Shown: piece by piece, positions 9,547 to 17,103 of the stretch
Numbering within the stretch: position 1 is the stretch's first letter
Layout: each line of letters starts with the position of its first letter
DNA from: Deltaproteobacteria bacterium
GTDB lineage: Bacteria; Desulfobacterota; Desulfarculia; Desulfarculales; Desulfarculaceae
DNA: 39,200 nucleotides
Direction: 5' to 3'
Assembly (NCBI GenBank): GCA_020444165.1
Contig: JAHLLK010000059.1
Coordinates: 1-39,200, forward strand
Position numbers and translations under genes: made by a program
The notes under the pieces: model-generated
What the model was told of the DNA's origin: nothing
The model's input: the letters and a program-made list of their open reading frames with translations, nothing else
Database searches by the model: none

Positions 9547-9615
9547 TGTCAGATCCGGTCACAGAAAAAAAATCCCCGACCTAATAACCCCTCTCCCCTG
9601 TGTCCGGATCTGACA
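9547..9615. repeat. 69-bp element with 18-bp terminal inverted repeats
   Basis: The arms TGTCAGATCCGGTCACAG (9547-9564) and CTGTGTCCGGATCTGACA (9598-9615) match at 17 of 18 positions and enclose 33 nt including an A8 run. No coding capacity is visible. The shape suits a non-autonomous mobile element or a REP doublet mobilised by an IS200-type (RAYT) transposase elsewhere in the genome. No transposase is encoded in the window and no clear target duplication is visible. Confidence 0.65.
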
Positions 9616-10108
9616 TTCTGGCGATTTAGCCTGGCAAGGTGGGCAGGTCGGTTACCCGGCCTTTCCGGCCCGCCGCCGCCATGGGAACACCCTGGCCAGG
9701 CGAACGGCTGCGGCCGCGACCTGGCGCGGATTGGGTGGGGGGAAGGCTCCCCCGGCGGTCGGACCCCCAGCGGGTCCGGCCGCCGGCCCGGGGCGAGGCC
9801 CCGGGTCCGGCCCGGGAGTCGGGCCGCCTGACCCTCCCCGGCGTGGCCTGGCGCACCGCCGCGGCCCCAACTGCTCATCCGGCCAAAATTACAAGCATAT
9901 CCCTGCGTTTTACCTGGGAAACCAGGGTTAGCCCCGGTGGCTGGGCCGGGTAGTTGAATGGCGGTTCATCTGCGCTTTACCCTGGACCGAGCGGGGTTTT
10001 GCGAGTAAATATGAGCCCACTTGGCAGGCGCCAAATATAACCTTGCTTTCACTTCGGACACCCTGGCCGCGCTTCCCTCCCAAATCCGGGGGACTCGGGC
10101 GAGGAAGC
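9616..10108. other. Non-coding, GC-rich, hairpin-dense intergenic region
   Basis: No credible gene is visible in this stretch of nearly 500 nt between the inverted-repeat element and the next gene. It contains several strong hairpins: CGGACCC/GGGTCCG (9760-9778), CCCGGGGC-GAG-GCCCCGGG (9787-9805) and a GAAA-loop hairpin around 9913-9926. Nearer the gene lies TTGGC-AGGC-GCCAA (10021-10034), which overlaps the sequence leading to a possible -10 box TATAAC at 10036. Open frames here lack ribosome sites and family similarity. Confidence 0.5.
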
Positions 10109-11500
10109 ATGCAGACTGCCTTGAGAGAACATTTTTTCCATATCAGCGAGCCCGGACCCGCACTCCCCGGCGAGGACCGCCGTTTGCTGCCCCGGCTGCA
10201 GCGGCTGCAAACCGCGGGCACGCCCCTCCGGGTGGCCCTGATCGGGGCCGGCTCCATGGGGCTCGGCATTGCCCACGCGGTCAGCGCTGTGCCCGGCATG
10301 GAGATCGCCGCCATCTGTGACCGGGACTTGGCGGCCGCCTCCGCCGCGGCGGTGGCTTGCGGGCGGCCTTGGCGGGTGGGGGGGGCCGGGTGCCGGCGGC
10401 CGGAGCCGGGCGAGATCCTGGTCTGCCGGGAGCCCTCGGCCATGTTCGAGCACCAGGGCCTTTTGGGCTTGGAGGTCTTGGTGGAGGCTTCCAACAGCGT
10501 GAGCGCGGCGGCCGGTTACGCCGTCAGCGCTCTCCAGGGCGGCCTGCACGTGGTGCTGATGAACGCCGAGGTGGACCTGGCCTGGGGTCCCCTGCTGCAC
10601 CATTTGGCCCGGGAAAACGGGGTGGTGGTGACCAGCGACGCCGGAGACCAGCACGGCGTGTTGCTGCGGCAGATGGAGGAGATCCGGCTCATGGGCCTGG
10701 ACGTGGTCCTGGCCGGCAACATGAAGGGTTTCCTGGACCGCACCGCCACACCCCGTTCCCTGAAAGCCGAGGCCCGGGTGCGGCACCTGAACCCGGTGCA
10801 ATGCTGCGCCTACACCGACGGCACCAAGCTGGGGGTGGAGATGGCCCTGGTTTCCAACGCCACCGGCCTGGTCACCGGGGTCCCGGGCATGCGGGGGCCC
10901 CGCGCCGCCCACGTGAGCGAGGTGCCGCGGCTGTTCGACCTGGCCGGCCTGGACCCGGCGGGGGAAGTGGACTACCTCCTGGGCGCCGAACCCGGGGGTG
11001 GGGTGTTCGTGGTGGCTTGCACCACCGATGCCCTGACCCGGCGGTACCTCCGCTATTACAAGATGGGCGATGGTCCCTTTTACCTGTTTTACCGCCCCTG
11101 CCATCTCTGCCACCTGGAGACGCCCCTGGCCATTGCCCAGGCGGCCCTGGAGGGCAAGGCCGTGCTGACCCCGGACCACGGGCGCGTCTCCGACGTGTAT
11201 GCCCATGCCAAGCGGGAGCTTACCCCCGGGGAGGCTCTGCACCCGGCCCTGGGCGGGGAGCAGCTCTATGGTATGGTGGATGATTGCCGGCGGGCCGAGT
11301 CGCGGGACCAGGTGCCCCTTATCCGGCTGGAGAGTGAGGAGGGCGCGGCGGCCCGGGTGCTCCGGCGCCTGGCTCCGGGCGAGCCCCTGACCTGGGCCGA
11401 CCTGGAACTGCCCGCCAGCCCCAGCGAGGAGCTGTACCGTTGGCAGGCGCGAGTTCTGGCCCGTGGCGGCCGGCCGGAACCGCGCGGCCCGCGCGCCTGA
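10109..11500 (+). CDS. SAF-domain NAD(P)-dependent oxidoreductase (DRL/homoserine dehydrogenase-like)
   Basis: The 463-residue protein has an N-terminal Rossmann fold with GAGSMGLG (46-53) ending in the acidic residue of AAICDRD. A homoserine-dehydrogenase-like catalytic region follows (DAGDQHGVLL, LAGNMKGFLDR, PTDGTKLG-like segment YTDGTKLGVEMA). The C-terminus has a SAF-type segment (VLRRLAPGEPLTWADLELP). This is the family of DXR-like (DRL) reductases, one of which replaces the isoprenoid enzyme DXR in Brucella. Other members, often in surface-polysaccharide loci, have unknown substrates. The ATG at 10109 follows GAGGAAG; an upstream in-frame ATG lacks this. The next gene is 11 nt downstream, suggesting an operon. 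The substrate cannot be told from sequence. Confidence 0.8.
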   Translation: MQTALREHFFHISEPGPALPGEDRRLLPRLQRLQTAGTPLRVALIGAGSMGLGIAHAVSAVPGMEIAAICDRDLAAASAAAVACGRPWRVGGAGCRRPEPGEILVCREPSAMFEHQGLLGLEVLVEASNSVSAAAGYAVSALQGGLHVVLMNAEVDLAWGPLLHHLARENGVVVTSDAGDQHGVLLRQMEEIRLMGLDVVLAGNMKGFLDRTATPRSLKAEARVRHLNPVQCCAYTDGTKLGVEMALVSNATGLVTGVPGMRGPRAAHVSEVPRLFDLAGLDPAGEVDYLLGAEPGGGVFVVACTTDALTRRYLRYYKMGDGPFYLFYRPCHLCHLETPLAIAQAALEGKAVLTPDHGRVSDVYAHAKRELTPGEALHPALGGEQLYGMVDDCRRAESRDQVPLIRLESEEGAAARVLRRLAPGEPLTWADLELPASPSEELYRWQARVLARGGRPEPRGPRA

Positions 11501-11511
11501 ACGCCCCCGCC

Positions 11512-12912
11512 ATGACCGCCCCCCCGGAACCTGCTTCCCCCGCATCCCCCGCCGGCCCAGGGCCCGGGGAGCCGCAACCCCTGGTGGTGCTGGGGGCCGG
11601 GTGCGCCGGCCTGGCCGCGGCCCGCGCGGCCCTGGACCAGGGCTGGCCGGTGGTGCTCCTGGAACAGGCCGCGCGCCCGGGGGGGCTGGCCGGGGGGGTG
11701 CGCTTCGGGCCCAATATCTACGAGTACGGCCCCCACATGCTGCACGCCAGCGACCCGGAAATCCTGGCCGAGTTGCGCGCCCTGGCCGGCCCCGAGCTGC
11801 ACGCCTACCGGCGCACCATCAAGATCAAGTTCGCGGGGAGCTGGTTCGACTTTCCCCTGACCCTGGGGGATATCCTGGGCAAGCTGCCGCCGGCCACCCT
11901 GGCCCGGGCCGGGCTCTCCTGGGCCTGGCGCCGCCTGCGGGCGAGGCGGCTGGGCCGCGCCGCGCCGGCAACCTCGGCCACGGTGCTCACCCAGGCCTAC
12001 GGCCGGGTGCTTTACGAGGTCTTTTTCCGGGACTACATCGCGCGGGTCTGGGGGCTCGGCCCGGAGGAGTTTTCGCCGGCCTTTGCCCGGGAGCGGGTCC
12101 TGCGGCTCAGGATCATGGGCCGGGCCGGCAGTTCCCCCACCCCGGCCTTCTTTTCCACGTCCCAGGGCTTCGCTCTCCTGACCGACCGCTTGGCCGAGCA
12201 GGTGCAGGCCCGGGGCGGCGGGCTGCGCCTGGGCGCGCGGGTGACCGGGCTCGCGCACCAGGCGGGCCGGGTGCGGGCGGTGATCTATCAGCAGGCGGGC
12301 CGCCAGGTCACCCTGCCCTGCGCCGGCGTGATCAACACCCTGCCCCTGCCCGCGGCCCTGGCCATGCTCACTCCCCCGCCTCCTCCCCCGGTGCAAGAGG
12401 CCGCGGCCCGGCTCCACTTCCGCCCCGCGGTGTTCGTGGGGCTTTTGGTGCGCCGGGAGCGGGTGCTGCCGGCCTCCTACGTCTACTTCCGGGAGCACTC
12501 CTGCAACCGGGTCTGCGATCTGGGCCAGTTCGGGGTGCGGGTGGAGCCGCCGGGCCACACCATCCTGGTGGCCGAGATCACCTGCGCCCAAGAGGGCCGG
12601 CCCTGGCAGGACCCTGATTTCGCGGTGAAGGGGGTGCTGGCCGACCTGGAGGCCGAGGGCCTGGTGACCCCGGACGAGGTGGCGGAGCGCCACGTGTACC
12701 GGGCGGCCCAGGCCTATCCCATTTACACCCTGGGCTTTGAGGAGCACCGTGCCCGCTGCCTGGAGCATCTGGCCGGCCTGGCCAACCTCCGCTCTGCCGG
12801 ACGCCAGGGCCGCTTCGCCTATCTCAACGCCCACCAGGCCCTCAGGCAGGGCCGGGAAGCCGCCCAAAGCCTGGGCAGACCGGAAGGTCGGCCCAGCGAA
12901 GAATACCTATAG
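11512..12912 (+). CDS. FAD-dependent oxidoreductase, UDP-galactopyranose-mutase/protoporphyrinogen-oxidase-like
   Basis: This 466-residue protein has an N-terminal FAD-binding motif VVLGAGCAGLAAARAA followed by VVLLEQAARPGG. The segment EYGPHMLHASD resembles the GPHIFHT region of UDP-galactopyranose mutases. Later parts (FFRDYIARVWGL, STSQGFALLTDRLAEQV, YPIYTLGFEEH) suit the NAD(P)-binding amine-oxidase clan seen in polysaccharide clusters. The start at 11512 is the nearest ATG after the preceding stop; about 25 residues before the FAD motif are alanine- and proline-rich, so the exact start is uncertain. It probably acts with the upstream SAF oxidoreductase on a nucleotide sugar or lipid-linked sugar, which is inference. 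The gene ends before a strong hairpin. Confidence 0.78.
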   Translation: MTAPPEPASPASPAGPGPGEPQPLVVLGAGCAGLAAARAALDQGWPVVLLEQAARPGGLAGGVRFGPNIYEYGPHMLHASDPEILAELRALAGPELHAYRRTIKIKFAGSWFDFPLTLGDILGKLPPATLARAGLSWAWRRLRARRLGRAAPATSATVLTQAYGRVLYEVFFRDYIARVWGLGPEEFSPAFARERVLRLRIMGRAGSSPTPAFFSTSQGFALLTDRLAEQVQARGGGLRLGARVTGLAHQAGRVRAVIYQQAGRQVTLPCAGVINTLPLPAALAMLTPPPPPPVQEAAARLHFRPAVFVGLLVRRERVLPASYVYFREHSCNRVCDLGQFGVRVEPPGHTILVAEITCAQEGRPWQDPDFAVKGVLADLEAEGLVTPDEVAERHVYRAAQAYPIYTLGFEEHRARCLEHLAGLANLRSAGRQGRFAYLNAHQALRQGREAAQSLGRPEGRPSEEYL

Positions 12913-12936
12913 AGTTTTTTGGGGGATGGGGGGTGG

Positions 12937-12980
12937 GGGGGGAAGGGGTCCCTTTTTTCAAAAATGGACCCCTTCCCCCC
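12937..12980. terminator. Bidirectional hairpin between convergent genes
   Basis: Arms of 15 nt (12937-12951 and 12966-12980, GGGGGGAAGGGGTCC and its exact complement) enclose a T6/A5-rich loop. It lies 25 nt after the flavoprotein stop and about 57 nt beyond the aldehyde dehydrogenase stop, so it could end both. There is no trailing T-run, so it may be a repeated hairpin element used as a terminator. Confidence 0.65.
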
Positions 12981-13036
12981 ACATCTTCCCATTTCTCCGA
13001 CAGGCTCCTGAACGGCTCGCCCTCCCCTGGCAGGGT

Positions 13037-14518
13037 TTACTTTAAGATGCCGTACCAGGGCTTTTCGGGCGCCCCGGTCAGGTCCACGTAGATGTGTTTG
13101 AAGTGGGTGTACTCGTCCAGGACCATGGAAGATAGGTCCTTGCCCCAGCCGGACTGCTTGCAGCCGCCCCAGGGGGTCTCGCAGAAGATGATCAAGTGCT
13201 CGTTGACCCACACCGTGCCGGCTTGGATCTGATGAGCCAGGGCCAAGCCGGTGCGGGTGTCCCTGGTCCACACCGAGGCCGAGAGGCCGTAGGGCGTGTC
13301 GTTGGCCAGGGCCACCGCCTCCGCGGTGGTGGCGAAACGGGCCAGCCCCACCACCGGGCCGAAGATCTCCTCGCGCATCAGGGTCATCTGGTTGGTGCAG
13401 TCCCCGAAGATGGTGGGAGCCACGAAATAGCCGTCCTTGGTCTCCGGGGTGGCGGGACGGACGCCGCCTAACAGGAGCTTGGCCCCTTCGGCCTGGGCCT
13501 GGGCGATATAGCCCTCCACCTTGTCGCGGTGGGCCGCGTAGGCCACCGGGCCGAGGACCGTCTCGGGCTTCAGGGGATCGCCCATCACCAGCTTGCCGGC
13601 CGCGGCCACCAGCTTCTCGGCGAACTCGTCGTACAGGCTTTCGTGGATGTAGAAACGGCTGGCCGCGGCGCAGACCTGGCCCGAGTTGAAGTAGGAGCCA
13701 AAGATGGCCCCCTCCACGGCCGCGTCCACGTCCGCGTCGGCCAGCACGAGGAAGGCGTTCTTGCCGCCCAGCTCCAGGCCCACCTGGGTCACGTTCTCCG
13801 CGGCCAGGCTGGCAATGCGCTTGCCGGTCTGGGTGTCGCCGGTGAAGCCGATCTTGGCCACCTTGGGGTGACGCACCAGGGCCTCGCCCACGGTTTCGCC
13901 GGGTCCCGTGAGCACGTTGACCACCCCGGCCGGCACCCCGGCCTCCAGGGCCAGCTCGGCCAGTTTGAGCGTGGTAAGGGGCGTGATGGACGGCGGCTTC
14001 AGCACGCAGGCATTGCCGGTGACCAGGGCCGCGCCCATTTTCCACACCACCATCAGGGCCGGGAAGTTCCAGGGGGTGATCAGGCCCACCACGCCCAGGG
14101 GCTCCCGCACAGTCATGGAGAGGCACCAGGGGCCCACGGGCAGGGTCTCGCCGGTGAGGCCGCGGGCCACCCCGGCGAAGTATTCCAACTGTTCGGCGCA
14201 CAAGGGCACGTCAAAGTTCATGGTTTTGCGGATGGGCGAGCCGTGCTCCTGGGTCTCCAGGGCGGCCAGGGTCTCCTGGTTGGCCATGATGAGCTGGGCC
14301 AGTTTCAACAGCACCTTGGCCCGGGCGCTCACCGGCAGGCCGGCCCACCCGGGCCACGCCGCGGCCGCGGCCTCCACGGCCAGGTCCACCTCGGCCGGGC
14401 CGCACTTGGGCACCGTGGCCACCACCTGGCCGTTGGCCGGATTGACCACGTTCATGGTCTCCCCCGACGCCGCGCCCACCCATTTGTCCCCAATGAGAGC
14501 CTTGAATTCCTCCGCCAT
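13037..14518 (-). CDS. NAD(P)-dependent aldehyde dehydrogenase
   Basis: This 493-residue protein is a complete ALDH-superfamily enzyme of the betaine/medium-chain aldehyde type, oxidising an aldehyde to its acid. The catalytic set is present: N151 (TPWNFPALMVVWKMG), K174 (VLKPPS), E249 (LELGGKN) and the nucleophile C283 (SGQVCAAAS). The cofactor loop reads FTGDTQTGK, with D where S or T is common. The ATG at 14518 follows AAGGGAGG at good spacing; the open frame upstream lacks support. The gene stands alone, convergent with the flavoprotein operon. A possible -10 TATACT lies at 14635-14640 without a convincing -35. The substrate cannot be named. Confidence 0.93.
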   Translation of the reverse strand: MAEEFKALIGDKWVGAASGETMNVVNPANGQVVATVPKCGPAEVDLAVEAAAAAWPGWAGLPVSARAKVLLKLAQLIMANQETLAALETQEHGSPIRKTMNFDVPLCAEQLEYFAGVARGLTGETLPVGPWCLSMTVREPLGVVGLITPWNFPALMVVWKMGAALVTGNACVLKPPSITPLTTLKLAELALEAGVPAGVVNVLTGPGETVGEALVRHPKVAKIGFTGDTQTGKRIASLAAENVTQVGLELGGKNAFLVLADADVDAAVEGAIFGSYFNSGQVCAAASRFYIHESLYDEFAEKLVAAAGKLVMGDPLKPETVLGPVAYAAHRDKVEGYIAQAQAEGAKLLLGGVRPATPETKDGYFVAPTIFGDCTNQMTLMREEIFGPVVGLARFATTAEAVALANDTPYGLSASVWTRDTRTGLALAHQIQAGTVWVNEHLIIFCETPWGGCKQSGWGKDLSSMVLDEYTHFKHIYVDLTGAPEKPWYGILK

Positions 14519-15169
14519 GCTCGAACCTCCCTTGGCTGAATTGGTTCCGTCCCCAAAACGAAAAGCGCTCCCACGCCAGCGCGGGGCGCCGGGCAGGCAC
14601 AAGGCTATCCGCCGGGGGTTCTCTCCCTTTACCGAGTATAGCCTCTTACCCCCGGAGCTCCCGCGGGAATTCCCCGAGGGTGGTGGCGGGGGGCGGAGTG
14701 AACTAATTGTCATACAGGGAGAGCGCCCCACAGTTTCGCGGAGTGATATCTACACCTACAGAAATAATCGGTAAACGCCCGTCACCATCCATATGGCTCC
14801 TCCAAACTTAATCAATTATGGTTACGTTAAGCATTAACCATTTTTCAAAGAGGCGGAGATTGCCCGTCAACATTTACTGTGCCGGGCATTAAAAAACATA
14901 TCTGACTATCCCTATCGGGCGATAGGGTATCTAAAAAAACCTCACTCAGCAAATATTTGCTTTATGGTCAAAACAATACTGATCAACTTTTTTACCTTAG
15001 CGAGGCCTTTCAGATTGTAATATCATTATCAAAATATAGAGCAAGATATATCACAAGAAATCTCAGCCACTTTTTTGTGGCATACCGCGCTAATATTATG
15101 TAAAATCTTCCAAAGCAGAAGACAGCGAGGCAATCGTCCTTCAATCCACACAACAAGGAATATCGGGTT
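14519..15169. other. Intergenic region entering the AT-rich island
   Basis: No gene is visible. From 14519 to about 14700 the sequence is GC-rich like its surroundings and has three overlapping palindromes at 14654-14674 (GGAGCTCC, CCCGCGGG, GGGAATTCCC). From about 14700 onward it becomes AT-rich. That part has ATGGTTA/TAACCAT arms (14818-14841, followed by T5), a CCCTATC-GGGC-GATAGGG hairpin (14910-14927) and a 14-bp palindrome (14948-14961). It probably holds the promoter of the DUF262 gene, but no single -35/-10 pair stands out. No integrase, tRNA or long direct repeat marks the edge. Confidence 0.6.
14948..14961. promoter_or_regulatory. Perfect 14-bp palindrome, candidate operator
   Basis: AGCAAATATTTGCT is fully self-complementary. 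It lies about 210 nt before the DUF262-AlbA_2 gene in the AT-rich intergenic region. It could bind a dimeric regulator, or the AlbA-like domain of the encoded protein itself. No function is shown by the sequence. Confidence 0.35.
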
Positions 15170-16963
15170 ATGGATATTAGCCAGAGAAGCCAGCAGGACT
15201 TGACAGTAAAGGGAGAATCTGTCGAGCGAGTTTACGGCAACTATCAAGAAAGGAGATACATAGTCAATCGGCGATACCAACGAAAGCTTGTTTGGACCCT
15301 TGATGAAAAGAAAAAGTTTATTGACTCTATAATTCATGGCTATCCTGTGCCAATTGTACTACTGGCCGAAAGAAGACAAGCTGGGCCAAGCCTTTTTGAA
15401 ATAATCGACGGGATGCAAAGGCTTAACGCGATAGTTGGTTTTCTTGAGAACGAATTTGACGTGGCTGATGTTTTTTTTGACCTAAACACCATGGCGTCAA
15501 CCAAGGCACTATTAGACAACGGTTCCCTTCTACAAAAGACCCCAGTTTTATCCAGGGAAATCTGTATCAAGATTGCAACATATAATATTCCTTTGTCCAT
15601 TTATGAATTTTCAGAAAACCAAGAAGTTGATGAAGTCTTTCGTCGCATCAATTCCGGCGGACGAAAATTGTCACGCCAAGAGTTGAGAATCGCAGGAGCT
15701 ACTGGGCATTTTGCCCACCTAATCAGAAAAGTATCTGCCAAAATTAGAGGAGACGTGTCATCTTCAGATGTACTTCTCCTTAATGAGATGAAAAAAATAA
15801 GTATTACGAATCGAGAACTACCATACGGTATCAATGTTGATGATATTTTTTGGATTAAACAAGGGGTGTTGACAAAGGAGCAAGTTAGAGAATCTCGCGA
15901 CGAAGAGATAATCGCAGACATTCTTTCTTTTGTATTATTGGACCCTCCTCGGTCATCGAGGACTGAATTTATCGACGACTATTTCGGCCTTGGAGAGGGG
16001 GATGCATCTAGACAACGTTTTGAAGAGATCGAAACGGCCGTACAAAAGCATACTTTTGAAATTATTTCTGGTGATTTCCAGAGGGTTATAGATGAATTAA
16101 AAGTGATATTGCTTAGGGCTGATTTAACTCTTAGCATTCTTCTTTTCGGTTCGCCACGGCCAAGGGCTCCACGTTATTTTCAGGCTATATTTCTTGCTCT
16201 TTACAAACTTATCGTCAAGGAAAACAAGGAGGTTGCAAATCATGACCAGCTGATTGCCTTACTAAAAGGATGCGGTGATAGCATTAACGTGCCAGAAGGA
16301 GGCAAATGGAAGTCTAAAGATAGAGCTAACGCTGTTAATGCTACTGCCGGCATGCTTTCGCCAGCCTTTAGAGAACGGCAGTCATATGACCCAGCCAAAG
16401 TTCGATGGGTTACTCAGCTAGAAAATATTCTCACGCAGTCATATACTGAGCAAGCTGCCTACGATTTTAAACAAGGTTTTGTTAGGCTTGACTCCACCAA
16501 GAAATTTGACGATGATTCTTTCCAAAAAATATTAAAAACATTATCCGCAATAGCTAATATCAAACCCGGGGAAAAAGGATATGTGATAGTAGGAATTGCA
16601 GATAATGCAAAAGATGCAAAGCGGGTGCAAGCTTTATTCGAAGTTAAGCCAAAAATTTTTGAAAGATTTTTCATCACCGGTATAGAGCATGAGGCTGTTG
16701 CGCTCGACAAAAATCTAGACCAGTTATTCCAACTTGTAACCGAAAAAGTATCACAATCCCTTCTTTCAGAACCTCTACGAGATTATGTTGCGAGACAATT
16801 AAAAATGATAAGATACTACGATAAAACGGTATTCGTCTTCGAAACATGTGCGCAACGTGAACCATCTCGTTATGGCGACCAGTATTTGGTACGTTACGGC
16901 AACGAACTAAAAGTGATTACCCCCGATAAGTTTATGGATTTATATCGCAGATTTCAAGTCTAA
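15170..16963 (+). CDS. DUF262 (ParB/GmrS-like) protein fused to a Schlafen-type AlbA_2 domain
   Basis: The 597-residue protein starts with a DUF262 domain: NRRYQRKLVWTLDEKKK (33-49), the nucleotide-binding signature IIDGMQRL (78-85, DGMQR for the usual DGQQR) and VFRRINSGGRKLSRQELR (156-173). The middle (about 200-410) is unassigned. The C-terminal part (about 415-597) looks like an AlbA_2/Schlafen domain: E427 with YDFKQG, LKTLSAIANI (455-464), GYVIVGIAD (470-478) and the closing strand YLVRYGNELKVI. DUF262 proteins include GmrSD and SspE/BrxU-type restriction factors, but no HNH (DUF1524) domain follows here. The gene is far more AT-rich than its neighbours and stands alone, which suggests horizontal transfer. 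A defence role by sensing nucleic acid is inference. AAGGA lies 10 nt before the ATG. Confidence 0.82.
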   Translation: MDISQRSQQDLTVKGESVERVYGNYQERRYIVNRRYQRKLVWTLDEKKKFIDSIIHGYPVPIVLLAERRQAGPSLFEIIDGMQRLNAIVGFLENEFDVADVFFDLNTMASTKALLDNGSLLQKTPVLSREICIKIATYNIPLSIYEFSENQEVDEVFRRINSGGRKLSRQELRIAGATGHFAHLIRKVSAKIRGDVSSSDVLLLNEMKKISITNRELPYGINVDDIFWIKQGVLTKEQVRESRDEEIIADILSFVLLDPPRSSRTEFIDDYFGLGEGDASRQRFEEIETAVQKHTFEIISGDFQRVIDELKVILLRADLTLSILLFGSPRPRAPRYFQAIFLALYKLIVKENKEVANHDQLIALLKGCGDSINVPEGGKWKSKDRANAVNATAGMLSPAFRERQSYDPAKVRWVTQLENILTQSYTEQAAYDFKQGFVRLDSTKKFDDDSFQKILKTLSAIANIKPGEKGYVIVGIADNAKDAKRVQALFEVKPKIFERFFITGIEHEAVALDKNLDQLFQLVTEKVSQSLLSEPLRDYVARQLKMIRYYDKTVFVFETCAQREPSRYGDQYLVRYGNELKVITPDKFMDLYRRFQV

Positions 16964-16991
16964 CCATAACATCCTGCCTGCCATCGATTTG

Positions 16992-17029
16992 AAAAAAGGG
17001 CGGAACCCCTCGGTTGAGGGGTTCCGCCC
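16992..17029 (-). terminator. Intrinsic terminator of the Hdr/TusA operon
   Basis: A perfect 13-bp stem (16998-17010 with 17017-17029, GGGCGGAACCCCT) and a 6-nt loop is followed on the minus strand by T6 (16992-16997). It lies 74 nt after the HdrD-like stop. On the plus strand it lies 34 nt after the DUF262 gene and may also stop that transcript, though without a T-run. Confidence 0.9.
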
Positions 17030-17103
17030 AGGCTTGAGATATTACCGAATGCCCAGCCTGCGCGGCCGGTCCGCGAGTGCTCTTGGCCGCCTACCCCGCG
17101 GCC

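Noticed and set aside
10015..10042. Sigma54-like TGGCA upstream of the SAF oxidoreductase gene
   Set aside because: The -12 GC is not at the required distance, so this is not a sigma54 promoter.
10357..11283. Long open frames opposite to or offset from the GC-rich genes
   Set aside because: They mirror codon bias of the real genes, lack family motifs and ribosome sites, and have repetitive Gly/Arg/Pro composition.
14692..17004. GGGCGGA direct repeat flanking the AT-rich island as a target duplication
   Set aside because: Only 7 bp are shared, at GC-rich edges, with no integrase or transposase; chance is likely.
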